A DNA stretch of 64,000 nucleotides. It comes from Luteibacter anthropi (lineage in GTDB: Bacteria; Pseudomonadota; Gammaproteobacteria; Xanthomonadales; Rhodanobacteraceae). The position numbers were made by a program, and so were the translations under genes. This document shows positions 56,512 through 64,000 of this stretch, piece by piece. The DNA lies in contig NZ_JAARLZ010000012.1 in assembly GCF_011759365.1 (NCBI RefSeq), forward strand, positions 1 to 64,000, written 5' to 3'. Every line of letters starts with the position of its first letter. The first letter of the stretch is position 1. The notes beneath the pieces were generated by a model. The model worked only from the letters and a program-made list of their open reading frames with translations, was not told the origin of the DNA and did not search any database.

Positions 56512-57090
56512 ATGGCGTCAATTCGTCTCATCGTCGGCCTCGGCAACCCCGGGGCCGAATACGTCAGGACCCGGCACAATGCCGGGTTCTGGTGTGTCGA
56601 CGCCCTGGCCATGGATCAGGGTGAGCGCTGGGCCTTCGACGGCAAGCTGCATGGCGAGACCTGCAAGCTGCGCATCGGGGGCGAGAACGTCTGGCTGCTG
56701 AAGCCGGCCACGTTCATGAACAAGAGCGGCATCGCCGTTGCCTCGGCGTTGCGCTACTACAAGATCGCGCCGGAGGAGTGCCTCGTCGCCCACGACGAAC
56801 TGGACCTCCCGCCCGGCACCGTCCGCATGAAGTTCGATGGCGGCCACGGCGGCCAGAACGGATTGCGCGACATCATGGCCCACCTGGGCCATGGCAAGTT
56901 CCATCGCCTGCGGGTCGGCATCGGCCACCCGGGGCACAAGGACAAGGTTTCCCCGTGGGTGCTCGGTCGCCCGAGCGCATCCGACGAGGACGCCATCATG
57001 ATCGGTATCGGGCGTGCCTTCGACGTGCTGCCGCTGGCGCTGTCGGGCAAGTTCGAGGAAGCCATGAAAAGGCTGCATACGGCCGCCTAG
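56512..57090 (+). CDS. pth: Peptidyl-tRNA hydrolase
   Basis: The 192-residue enzyme releases stalled peptidyl-tRNAs. Conserved features are IVGLGNPGAEYVRTRHNAGFWCVD (catalytic His), PATFMNKSG, VAHDELDLPPG (catalytic Asp) and GGHGGQNGLRDI. No ribosome site precedes the ATG; only CGTTTTTTCTC from the terminator tail. Either translation is leaderless-like or a different context is used. Confidence 0.95.
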   Translation: MASIRLIVGLGNPGAEYVRTRHNAGFWCVDALAMDQGERWAFDGKLHGETCKLRIGGENVWLLKPATFMNKSGIAVASALRYYKIAPEECLVAHDELDLPPGTVRMKFDGGHGGQNGLRDIMAHLGHGKFHRLRVGIGHPGHKDKVSPWVLGRPSASDEDAIMIGIGRAFDVLPLALSGKFEEAMKRLHTAA

Positions 57091-57177
57091 CGGCCGGGTT
57101 ACAGGGCCGACGGCCCGACTTACAGGGCCATGCTCCGTAAGCCAACGACTATTGCGAAGAATCGAGAGCATCGCCCC

Positions 57178-58269
57178 ATGGGTATCAAATGCGGCATCGT
57201 CGGCCTGCCTAACGTCGGCAAGTCCACCCTGTTCAATGCACTGACCAAGGCGGGCATCGCGGCCGCCAACTTCCCGTTCTGCACGATCGAGCCCAACACC
57301 GGCATCGTGCCCGTGCCCGATCCGCGCCTGGACGCGCTGGCGGCCATCGTGAAGCCGGAACGCATCATCCCGACCACGATGGAATTCGTGGACATCGCCG
57401 GCCTCGTGGCCGGTGCGTCGAAGGGTGAAGGCCTGGGCAACAAGTTCCTCGCGCACATCCGCGAGACGGACGCCATCGCCCACGTCGTGCGTTGCTTCGA
57501 GGATGGCAACGTTATCCACGTGGCGAACAAGGTCGACCCGATCGCCGACATCGAAACCATCGACACCGAGCTGGCGCTGGCCGACCTGGAGTCCGTGCTG
57601 AAGGCGCTCGACCGTGCCACCCGCTCCGCCAAGGCCAACGACAAGGAAGCCCTGGCCCGCAAGCCGGTGCTCGAAAAGCTGGCTGCCGTGCTTGACCAGG
57701 GCAAGTCGGCCCGCACCGCGGGTCTGGACGCCGATGAAAAGGCGCTCATCCGCGACATGTTCCTCATCACGCTCAAGCCGCTGATGTACATCGCGAACGT
57801 GGCCGAAGACGGCTTCGAGAACAACCCGCACCTCGATGCGGTGCGCGCCCGCGCCGTGGAAGAGGGTGCCGAGGTGGTGCCGGTGTGCGCCGCCATCGAA
57901 GAGGAAATGTCCCAGCTCGAAGACGCCGATCGCGACGAATTCCTGAAGGATCTCGGCCTCGACGAGCCGGGCCTCAACCGCGTGATCCGCGCCGGCTACA
58001 AGCTGCTCGGCCTGCAGACCTACTTCACCGCCGGCGTGAAGGAAGTCCGCGCCTGGCAGCTGCGCGCCGGCTCCACGGCCCCGCAGGCCGCCGGTGTCAT
58101 CCACACCGATTTCGAACGCGGCTTCATCCGCGCCGAAACCATCGCCTACGACGACTACATCAAGCTCAAGGGCGAGCAGGGCGCGAAGGAAGCCGGCCGC
58201 CTGCGCCTGGAAGGCAAGGACTACATCGTCAAGGAAGGCGACGTCCTCCACTTCCGCTTCAACGTCTGA
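57178..58269 (+). CDS. ychF: Ribosome-associated GTPase/ATPase YchF (OLA1 family)
   Basis: 363 residues, the family's standard length, when started at ATG 57178. G1 [15 protein letters not shown]2 [11 protein letters not shown]3 [20 protein letters not shown] and the unusual G4 NVAED, which favours ATP, are all visible, with the C-terminal TGS domain ([24 protein letters not shown]). The neighbour of pth in most gammaproteobacteria. It affects translation and stress responses. Confidence 0.97.
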   Translation: MGIKCGIVGLPNVGKSTLFNALTKAGIAAANFPFCTIEPNTGIVPVPDPRLDALAAIVKPERIIPTTMEFVDIAGLVAGASKGEGLGNKFLAHIRETDAIAHVVRCFEDGNVIHVANKVDPIADIETIDTELALADLESVLKALDRATRSAKANDKEALARKPVLEKLAAVLDQGKSARTAGLDADEKALIRDMFLITLKPLMYIANVAEDGFENNPHLDAVRARAVEEGAEVVPVCAAIEEEMSQLEDADRDEFLKDLGLDEPGLNRVIRAGYKLLGLQTYFTAGVKEVRAWQLRAGSTAPQAAGVIHTDFERGFIRAETIAYDDYIKLKGEQGAKEAGRLRLEGKDYIVKEGDVLHFRFNV

Positions 58270-58290
58270 TCTTCCCGGAAACGAAAAATA

Positions 58291-58320
58291 AAAAGGCCGC
58301 GCACCCGCGCGGCCTTTTCG
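58291..58320 (+). terminator. Strong intrinsic terminator after ychF
   Basis: A perfect 12-bp stem AAAAGGCCGCGC / GCGCGGCCTTTT around ACCC, with a T-run. It closes the housekeeping block. Confidence 0.95.
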
Positions 58321-58331
58321 TTTCCACCTCC

Positions 58332-58356
58332 TGTAGGAGCGCGCCTGCGCGCGACC
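58332..58356. repeat. Single REP
   Basis: One forward REP (CTGCGCGCGAC variant) without a facing partner within 400 bp. Confidence 0.85.
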
Positions 58357-58523
58357 GTTTGATACGTAGCGTCGCCAGTTGAAAAGGGGCTTACCTACCG
58401 AAGGTGTGGGAGCCGATCGCATCGGCGATGTTGCGCTCCGTAGTAAAGCAGCCCGTGTGGTGTTTCGCTCCGTAGGGAGGGTCGCCTATCGACCTCGCAT
58501 CGGCGCTGGCACGTGGCGCTGCG

Positions 58524-58802
58524 GAGGCGACGGGGGCGGCCCTTGGCGCTCCGGCCTGCGGTGTCCCTCGGGAAAGGAGGAGCCGCTGCGCGGCTCAGTG
58601 TCTTATGGCTTCGCCCCTTCGAGCCCGGGGAGCGGGCGGGGTTTCTCGACTCGGCCTCCGTGCCTCGGCGAGAAAGACGGGTCATCCTGACCCGTCCCCT
58701 TCGGGCCTTTTCCGCCCACTCCCCTCACCTCCACCAAGTCACGCCAAGGGCCGCCCCCGCCGCCTCTACCGATCTCACGGTTGTCATGGGGGAAAACCTT
58801 TG
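58524..58802. repeat. MITE-like element with 25-bp inverted repeats (copy B)
   Basis: Arms at 58524-58548 and 58742-58766 are inverted repeats (GAGGCGACGGGGGCGGCCC plus TTGGCG) with one mismatch in 25. The right flank to 58802 (GAGAT, ACCG, then GGAAAACCTTTG, read on the other strand) matches the start of copy A at 42405. The roughly 190-bp interior has no open frame that looks real and several short hairpins (GCCGCTGCGCGGC, GGGTCATCCTGACCC). The rest of 58357-58816 holds no gene. Confidence 0.65.
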
Positions 58803-58816
58803 GGCCACCGCACCCC

Positions 58817-58903
58817 TGTAGGAGCGCGCCTGCGCGCGACCATTCATCGCGCAGAACATCATCGTTCCCGTCCCACCGGTCGCGCGCAAGGCACGCTCCT
58901 ACA
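58817..58903. repeat. REPIN
   Basis: Forward REP 58817-58842 and reverse REP 58876-58903 (one substitution, GGCACGCTCC), abutting the MITE-like element and 22 bp from the end of the GNAT gene. Confidence 0.9.
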
Positions 58904-58924
58904 GGGGATTGCTGGGCAGTTGTT

Positions 58925-59380
58925 TCATAGGTGCCTGATGAACCGACGCTCGTCCTCGACGAAACCTACGGCCTTGTAGAAGGCATGCGCGTTCAACCGG
59001 TGGTCGCCACTGGTGACTTCCACACGCACGCATCGTTGCTGACTGAAGAACAGCATGGCCCTGTCTACGAGGGCCTGGCCGATGCCGGTTCCCCTGGCAT
59101 CCGCATCCACCACGAGCGACGTGATACGCCCAAGCCGGCCCGCGGCGTGAAACAGTTCGAGGACGTGCGCACTGAGGCAGCCTGCGACCCGTTGATCGAT
59201 GGTCGCGAGAAAAACGATGTCGCTGTCGGAATGAGAGAAAAGCGACAGCTTGTCGGCGATCAAATCTTCGCTCGCCTCGTACCCCAGCTGACGCATCAAT
59301 AGCGCGATGGCCGATGCGTCAGCGTCGGTAGCGGCCCGGATATGTGCGGCAACGCTCTTAGTTGGCTGCGGAGTGTCCAT
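58925..59380 (-). CDS. GNAT acetyltransferase, divergent from a LysR regulator
   Basis: A 151-residue protein from ATG 59378-59380 (upstream in-frame starts to 59425 are possible). The GNAT core is IRAATDADASAIALLMRQLGY, ITSLVVDADARGTGIGQALVDRAM (acetyl-CoA loop) and NAHAFYKAVGFVEDERRF. Such small enzymes acetylate amino compounds or antibiotics; the substrate is unknown. It shares a 118-bp AT-rich promoter region with the LysR gene, so may be its target. Confidence 0.85.
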   Translation of the reverse strand: MDTPQPTKSVAAHIRAATDADASAIALLMRQLGYEASEDLIADKLSLFSHSDSDIVFLATIDQRVAGCLSAHVLELFHAAGRLGRITSLVVDADARGTGIGQALVDRAMLFFSQQRCVRVEVTSGDHRLNAHAFYKAVGFVEDERRFIRHL

Positions 59381-59444
59381 ACCACACGGTATCTCGATTC
59401 CAGAAGCCATGCGATCGGGGCGCATGCGCCTTCCCTAATCAGGT

Positions 59445-59492
59445 ATTCTCATAAAAGAAATTTGATTTTCAAAATATTCTCAAAGAGAGAAT
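59445..59492 (+). promoter_or_regulatory. Two LysR-type dyads in the GNAT/LysR promoter
   Basis: ATTCTC-N5-GAGAAT (59476-59492, perfect six-base arms) and ATTCTC-N5-AGAAAT (59445-59461) lie exactly 31 bp apart, about three helical turns. Dyads with T-N11-A geometry are typical LysR sites. The downstream dyad overlaps the GAGAGAA ribosome region of the LysR gene, so autorepression is plausible. Confidence 0.5.
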
Positions 59493-59498
59493 GACGAT

Positions 59499-60365
59499 AT
59501 GGAGCTATCCCAGCTTCGGGCGTTTTGCGCGGTAGCCGAGACCGGGTCGGTGATCGGAGCTTCCCGCGCGCTGAACAAAGTCCCATCGAGCATCACCGTC
59601 CGCATCCAGCAACTGGAGCAAGACCTCGGCTGCCCTTTGTTCCTCCGCGAGCGACAGCGGCTCAGCCTTTCGCCGGACGGCCGACGCCTGCTGGAGCATG
59701 CCCAGCGGATCGTCGGCCTGGCCGACAGTACCCGGGACCTCATGCGCAACAGCGAGGTGGGTGGCCGGCTGGTGGTGGGGGCGGTTGACGTGGCGCTGAT
59801 GGCGTTCATGCCGGCGCTCATCGGGCGTTACCGCTCGCGACATCGTTCCGTTGAGCTGGACGTACGGCGCGGCGCATCCGATGTGTTGATCGAACAGGTC
59901 ACGGATGGCGCACTCGACATCGCGCTTGGCGAAGGGCCGGTGAGCGCGACGGGGCTGGCCAGTCGCCTGGCCTATACGGATGACGTGGTGCTCGTTACCG
60001 AATTCGGCCATCCGCCAGTGGATTCACCGCGCGACCTGCGTTGCAACGAGCTGTATGGTTTTCGACATGACAGTTCGTTTCGCTATCGCGTGGATGCGTG
60101 GCTCGAAGCGTCCGGGCGTCAGCTTCTTCCGGTGGTGGAAGTCGGCTCTTACCACACGATGCTTGCCTGCGTGACGGCGGGCATGGGCGCGGCATGGATA
60201 CCGCGTTCCGTGCTGGCGACGTTACCGGGTCACCCGCAGGTGCGTGCGCATGCCCTGGGCGAGGCGGGGCGGTCGGAAATCCATTTCGTTTGGCGCAAAA
60301 CACATCTTTCCGAAAACGCGGAGCGACTGATGGAGATTCATCGTGACACGTGGTTGGAGAAGTGA
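59499..60365 (+). CDS. LysR-family transcriptional regulator
   Basis: A 288-residue regulator. The winged helix at residues 1-60 (LSQLRAFCAVAETGSVIGASRALNKVPSSITVRIQQLEQDLGCPLFLRE) is followed by the periplasmic-binding-protein-like effector domain (GRLVVGAVDVALMAFMPALIGRYRSRH, GALDIALGEGP). Its target is likely the divergent GNAT gene and itself. The inducer is unknown. Confidence 0.92.
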   Translation: MELSQLRAFCAVAETGSVIGASRALNKVPSSITVRIQQLEQDLGCPLFLRERQRLSLSPDGRRLLEHAQRIVGLADSTRDLMRNSEVGGRLVVGAVDVALMAFMPALIGRYRSRHRSVELDVRRGASDVLIEQVTDGALDIALGEGPVSATGLASRLAYTDDVVLVTEFGHPPVDSPRDLRCNELYGFRHDSSFRYRVDAWLEASGRQLLPVVEVGSYHTMLACVTAGMGAAWIPRSVLATLPGHPQVRAHALGEAGRSEIHFVWRKTHLSENAERLMEIHRDTWLEK

Positions 60366-60439
60366 GTAAAAGATGAATTTGTCCCTTGAAAAAAGGGGTT
60401 TTACCGTGCATGCTCCTTCTACGTTCGGGGGACGTCATC

Positions 60440-60733
60440 ATGGAATTTCTTCAGCTTTCGCACTTCGCCACTCACCTCAATGAAACCTTCGCGGTGGATA
60501 TCGAGGGCACAAACACGCCATTCACGCTTGTCGAGGCCCGGCCGTTGTCGCATGGGGTTATGGCAGGTGCCGTGCGTGAACCGTTCTCGTTGTTGTTTCG
60601 CAACGAAGCGGCCATTGTCTTTCCCCAGCGCATCTACGCGATGAAGAGCGAATCCATGGGCGAATTCGGCATTTTCCTCGTGCCCATCGCGCGGGACCGG
60701 GAAGGCTTCATTTATCAGGCGGTGTTCAACTGA
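60440..60733 (+). CDS. DUF6916-like protein (97 aa)
   Basis: GGGGGA stands upstream of ATG 60440. The sequence MEFLQLSHFATHLNETFAV, LVEARPLS, FSLLFRN and FPQRIYAM, then FGIFLVPIARD, resembles the small DUF6916 family, which I recall as neighbours of collar-domain (MdpB) genes. No signal peptide. It may be a structural or chaperone partner. Its last eight bases overlap the convergent GNAT gene. Confidence 0.65.
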   Translation: MEFLQLSHFATHLNETFAVDIEGTNTPFTLVEARPLSHGVMAGAVREPFSLLFRNEAAIVFPQRIYAMKSESMGEFGIFLVPIARDREGFIYQAVFN

Positions 60734-61271
60734 TCCATCGCATCGGCAGATACATATCGCTGCCTGCATCCACGCCTTCGGGCGTGAGATGCGCAAACCC
60801 GAGTCGACGATAAAGGCGTTCCGCATCCGGATTGAAGCGATTGACGTTAAGGAAGACGCCTCGACCTGCACGAGAGGCGTGACTCATTAACGACTGAAGA
60901 AGCAGTGTGCCGATACCTCGTCCACGTTCCTCCGCCAGGAGACTGATGTCGATGACATGCAGGTCGTCTCCCGACGCATCGATGTAAAACCGACCGATCA
61001 GTCGATCGTCTCTTTCCAGAAGAAGAAAGTCGGCCCTGGAGAAATGCGTGACGTAGTGTTGGTGCTGAAGACGAAATTGGTCGTCAAGGAAACGGCTGCG
61101 AACGTCCTGCGGCCAGGGTACACCGGCAAGTTCGGCAGAACGTGCATGCTCGTAGAGCTCACGAAGGAAGGGCAGATCTTCATCACGGGCGTTCCGCAAG
61201 CGAACGCCCGGCGGCGCCACCACGAAGATGGTTGACGTCTCGCCGGGAAATTTTCCGCTATTCGTGTTCAC
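60726..61271 (-). CDS. GNAT acetyltransferase coupled to a collar gene
   Basis: A 181-residue protein from GTG 61269-61271, which overlaps the stop of the upstream collar gene (GTGA). GNAT features are VRLRNARDEDLPFLRELYEHAR, IDISLLAEERGRGIGTLLLQSLMSHA and NPDAERLYRRLGFAHL. As the last gene of the collar operon it could acetylate a collar protein or another surface component. That is inference. Confidence 0.82.
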   Translation of the reverse strand: MNTNSGKFPGETSTIFVVAPPGVRLRNARDEDLPFLRELYEHARSAELAGVPWPQDVRSRFLDDQFRLQHQHYVTHFSRADFLLLERDDRLIGRFYIDASGDDLHVIDISLLAEERGRGIGTLLLQSLMSHASRAGRGVFLNVNRFNPDAERLYRRLGFAHLTPEGVDAGSDMYLPMRWIS

Positions 61272-61819
61272 TGCGTAGTGGGGAAGACACCATTCAGCGC
61301 AATGCAGAAGTTCACTGTCAGGTATGGCTGGCGGTTCTCGTGCGGGCCGGCCGCAGTACCGGGACTCAACATTACAGGCGAAAACGTCGTGTTTGGTGTT
61401 GGTGGTGCCGGCGGCGCCGTTGAATTGAGGAAGCTTGCCCCGTGGACCGCCGCACACAGTCCGACACCCGTCGTCGGCGACGAGCTACGTTTCGACGGAT
61501 CGGGCTGGGCATAGCCAGCCATGCCGTGGGTGTGTGGTGGGATATTGCTGGAGAGCAACGTTACGCCCTCGCTGCCGAATACCTCGCCGATGACACGGTT
61601 GCTCAGCCCGGTACCTTGCCCCAGGCTGCACGCCGCATTGCCGCCGAAGTTGGGCAATCCGAACGTGGTTGTGCCATTGCCGCCGTAGTTGGTGCCCAGC
61701 AGCGAGAAAAGCGTAGGGTTCTGCTGTACGGCGATCAACGCCCCGCTACAGAGTGCCCAGCCGGTTGGGGCGAAGTTGAAAGCGAAGAGCTGGACTTCGC
61801 CGACGAATGGTTCTGTCAT
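61268..61819 (-). CDS. Phage tail collar-domain protein (MdpB-like), third copy
   Basis: A 183-residue protein. VGEVQLFAFNFAPTGWALCSG, LFSLLGTNYGGNGTTTFGLPNF and IPPHTH are the collar-domain (PF07484) hallmarks, with the conserved C-terminal end YLTVNFCIALNGVFP. The middle is Pro/Ser-rich. The usual LPDLRGR here reads LPNFGGN. GGGGA precedes the ATG. There is no signal peptide, so any export would need a dedicated route. Confidence 0.9.
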   Translation of the reverse strand: MTEPFVGEVQLFAFNFAPTGWALCSGALIAVQQNPTLFSLLGTNYGGNGTTTFGLPNFGGNAACSLGQGTGLSNRVIGEVFGSEGVTLLSSNIPPHTHGMAGYAQPDPSKRSSSPTTGVGLCAAVHGASFLNSTAPPAPPTPNTTFSPVMLSPGTAAGPHENRQPYLTVNFCIALNGVFPTTQ

Positions 61820-61852
61820 GGAATGATCCCCTGGTATCGAAAACGATAGTCG

Positions 61853-62386
61853 TCAGCTGTGCGGCGGAAATACGCCGCTCCAGCAGATACAGAACGAGCC
61901 GGTGAGCGTCGGCATCAGGTTGTCGTGGGGAAGGGGGCCCCCGGGGTTTGGTCCTGTTGCCGTCGTTGCCATGGGTAGCGGCGTCAATGCAGCGGGATTC
62001 GTGGCGTACAGCAGGTCGGCTGTCTGGGCTGCCGGTACCACTGACGGTCCGGGCGTTGCGGTGGTGGCGTTGGACGTGCTCGCGAAAGCGACATGCGTAT
62101 GTGAGGGAATCTGCGCCACGGTCAGGGTTACCGTTTCGGTACCGGCAGAGAGTCCCAGCGGATAATTGGTACCAGTGGTGCCCGTGCCTTGATGAACGGG
62201 TAGCCGCCCCCGCAGATCAGGTACACCGAATGTCTGTATACCGTCGCCGCCATAAGTGGTGCCGATCAGTACGAACAGCGGTTGGTATTCCGCGATGGAC
62301 TTCAGGCTGCCGTCGCACGCGAACCAGCCGTTGGGGATGCGCGTGAATCCGAAAAGACGGATCTCGCCAATATTGGCTTCGCTCAT
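61853..62386 (-). CDS. Phage tail collar-domain protein (MdpB-like), second copy
   Basis: A 177-residue homologue: IGEIRLFGFTRIPNGWFACDG, LIGTTYGGDGIQTFGVPDLRGRLPVHQG and QIPSHTH, ending LTGSFCICWSGVFP. Thr/Ala-rich middle. AGGA upstream of the ATG, 33 bp before the third copy. Divergence between the three copies shows an old duplication. Collar domains form trimeric fibre tips in phage tails. Confidence 0.9.
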   Translation of the reverse strand: MSEANIGEIRLFGFTRIPNGWFACDGSLKSIAEYQPLFVLIGTTYGGDGIQTFGVPDLRGRLPVHQGTGTTGTNYPLGLSAGTETVTLTVAQIPSHTHVAFASTSNATTATPGPSVVPAAQTADLLYATNPAALTPLPMATTATGPNPGGPLPHDNLMPTLTGSFCICWSGVFPPHS

Positions 62387-62404
62387 GATGATGTCCTGAC
62401 GCGG

Positions 62405-62950
62405 TCAGCTGCGGGAGGGAAAGATGCCCTGGAGGGCGATCGTGAAGTTGATCACGCTGTACGGCTGCATATTCGGATGCGGGCCATTGCCTCCCGCGGG
62501 CGTGACGGTCGTCGGGGCAAGAGCGACCGCGGGGTTGGACATGGGGCCATAGATGGCCTCTGCCGCGCTGGAGCCCACGGGCTTGACGGACGCGAAGATG
62601 CCACCGCTTGGCGTGGTGGCACGGGCGGTGGTCGTTGATGCGTTTACCGAATGCATATGCGCCGCCAGCTGGCTGGCCGTGAGCGTGACGTTTTCAGCGC
62701 CCGCAATGGAGCCTATCGGGTAATTCTGTCCGCTGCTGCTGCTCGGACCCTGTCCCACCGGCACACGTCCCTGCATGTTCGGCAGGGCAAAATTAGTCGT
62801 TCCGTTGCCGCCGTAGGCCAGACCCAGCAGTGAGAACAGCGCCTGGTTCTGCGAAATCGGCAGGAGCTGCCCATTGCACAGGGCGAAGCCCCGTGGTGCG
62901 AAGTTGTATCCCGCCATGGTGATCTGGCCGAGGTAGAAATTGGTACTCAT
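62405..62950 (-). CDS. Phage tail collar-domain protein (MdpB-like), first copy
   Basis: A 181-residue homologue starting MSTNFYLGQITMAGYNFAPRGFALCNG, then LFSLLGLAYGGNGTTNFALPNMQGRVPVGQG, AAHMHSVN and the ending YSVINFTIALQGIFP. GGGGA lies before ATG 62948-62950. First gene of the collar-collar-collar-GNAT operon, 18 bp before the next. No capsid, baseplate, terminase or integrase genes are near, so this is not a prophage remnant of the usual kind. Confidence 0.9.
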   Translation of the reverse strand: MSTNFYLGQITMAGYNFAPRGFALCNGQLLPISQNQALFSLLGLAYGGNGTTNFALPNMQGRVPVGQGPSSSSGQNYPIGSIAGAENVTLTASQLAAHMHSVNASTTTARATTPSGGIFASVKPVGSSAAEAIYGPMSNPAVALAPTTVTPAGGNGPHPNMQPYSVINFTIALQGIFPSRS

Positions 62951-63246
62951 CGTTGTCCCCTGAGAAACGTGGTCCGTCGTTCGCGACGCCATGGTCATCG
63001 GGTGGCCGCCTTCGCGTATACCCCCGAAACCGGTGATATCGCGCCGGGGCCTACCTTGCTCCAATTGCAACGTGTGCGCTTGCTGCTGGATGCAGCGCTG
63101 CCGATTCCGCTTACGGGATCGCACGTATGGCGCACAAGCGGCCCAGGTATCGCGGATATGCTGGTGCTGGGGATACATCATTTCGTTCTGGCCCCACGCG
63201 AACGTCGCGCGGGGATTGAAGCGGGGCGGGCAGGGGAACGGTACAT
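62951..63246. other. Divergent promoter region between collar operon and Ig-repeat gene
   Basis: About 300 bp without a supported gene. It must carry both outward promoters. I could not recognise a specific operator or riboswitch in it. Confidence 0.5.
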
Positions 63247-64000
63247 ATGTGGTATTCGATGCGTGTCGATCACGACCGCGCGGCGTTGCACCGTGCGTGG
63301 AAGGGCGTTCGCGCCTTCATGGTTCTGTTGCTGTTGTGGTTCGGCGCTGGCGGTGTGGCAGCGGCTTGCACTTCGCCACAGAGCGCGACCATCCCCGCCG
63401 GGGGAAGTATCGAGTTCGACTGTTTTGGCGGTGCCTACCAGGATACGGTGATCGCGCCGTTGTTTGGCACCATCAGTCCCGTCGGCTCCGGCCTTTACTC
63501 CCTGACCTATAAAAATACGGTGTTGGGCCACCTCAGCGACACCTTCACGGTGATTGATGAGAACGGCAATGACGTCCAGTTCAACATCACCATTCTCCCC
63601 TCAGCCCCTTCTCTCACCGTAACGCCGACGACCTTGCCGTCGATGGTGTACGGCCAGGTCTATTCACCGGTGGCGCTATCGACGACGGGCGGAACAGCGC
63701 CGTATACGTATTCGTTTACGGGAACGCCTCCGGACGGCATCGCCATATCGGGAAGTGGCGTCATTTCAGGAACGCCCAGCAAGGCAGGCTCGTTCTCGTT
63801 CTCCGTCCATGTTGCCGATTCGTCCGGAACCCCGAAGACGACCGACCAGTCGTACACCGTCGCTGTCGCGTTGCCCACGCTCTCGCTGGCGCCCGTGTCG
63901 ATCCCTTCCGGTACGCAAGGCAGCGCGTATTCCACTTCCTTGACGACGACGGGCGGCACCGCGCCATACACTTATGCACTCAGCAGCGGCACGCTTCCGA
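63247..64000 (+). CDS. Ig-like repeat surface protein, N-terminal part (runs off right edge)
   Basis: Open from ATG 63247 to the last base; GGGGAA lies at about 63234-63239. A long signal sequence (VRAFMVLLLLWFGAGGVAAA) is followed by a first beta domain with Cys residues (CTSPQSATIPAGGSIEFDC), then at least two putative-Ig (He_PIG) repeats of about 85 residues, each with a TTGGTAPYTY core preceded by an S-x-x-YS motif. Such proteins are large secreted or autotransported adhesins. It is divergent from the collar operon, suggesting a joint surface function. Confidence 0.82.
   Translation, partial: MWYSMRVDHDRAALHRAWKGVRAFMVLLLLWFGAGGVAAACTSPQSATIPAGGSIEFDCFGGAYQDTVIAPLFGTISPVGSGLYSLTYKNTVLGHLSDTFTVIDENGNDVQFNITILPSAPSLTVTPTTLPSMVYGQVYSPVALSTTGGTAPYTYSFTGTPPDGIAISGSGVISGTPSKAGSFSFSVHVADSSGTPKTTDQSYTVAVALPTLSLAPVSIPSGTQGSAYSTSLTTTGGTAPYTYALSSGTLP

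Noticed and set aside
60440-62950. Prophage remnant
   Set aside because: Collar domains are phage-like, but there is no integrase, terminase, capsid, baseplate or lysis gene, and base composition is like the chromosome.

Overview
The window looks like the chromosome of a GC-rich gammaproteobacterium of the order Xanthomonadales, most like the Rhodanobacteraceae (Luteibacter, Dyella, Rhodanobacter). This is inferred from three things. The housekeeping order prfA-hemA-TPR lipoprotein-lolB-ispE-tRNA-Gln-prs-rplY-pth-ychF is typical. TonB-dependent receptors drive glycan uptake. Palindromic REP/REPIN elements starting TGTAGGAGCGCGCC are dense between genes. No rRNA, CRISPR array, transposase, integrase or plasmid gene was seen.

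Layout. 1-451: N-terminus of a large RHS-type protein running off the left edge. 1350-3917: small orphan genes and a Q/N-rich DUF3300 lipoprotein. 4382-13828: a mannan or high-mannose N-glycan utilisation operon (TonB-dependent receptor, GH2 beta-mannosidase, GH125 and GH92 alpha-mannosidases) behind a promoter carrying a perfect LacI-type palindrome. 13835-14111: an 83-bp tandem REP array. 14107-22117: a heavy-metal RND efflux operon headed by its own two-component system. 22338-30899: mixed accessory genes, including an S10 peptidase, a basic-secretory-protein peptidase, two MASE1-like membrane proteins without an output domain, a double-PAS protein and an ATP-grasp enzyme. One MASE1 gene is AT-rich and lies between the two halves of a split REPIN.

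30831-42192: an MFS transporter, cfa, the fluoride channel gene crcB, a Bcr/CflA transporter, a Min operon extended by an acetyltransferase in front and an HExxH protein behind, a DesK/NarL-type two-component system and an SRPBCC membrane-anchored protein. 42563-47713: a Gld-type ABC exporter with a CtaG-like protein, then ppk2. 48071-58269: the housekeeping block, in which ispE is one continuous reading frame with an upstream GNAT acetyltransferase domain. 58925-64000: a GNAT/LysR divergent pair, then a cassette of three phage-tail-collar (MdpB-like) genes, a coupled GNAT, a DUF6916 protein and a divergent Ig-repeat surface protein running off the right edge.

Functional picture: import and stepwise trimming of mannose glycans, metal detoxification, septum placement, isoprenoid, haem and PRPP supply and translation. 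On top of this sit accessory surface and sensing modules of unknown purpose. The best candidates for something new are the GNAT-IspE fusion, the collar/GNAT/Ig cassette, the orphan MASE1 genes and the extra genes in the Min operon.
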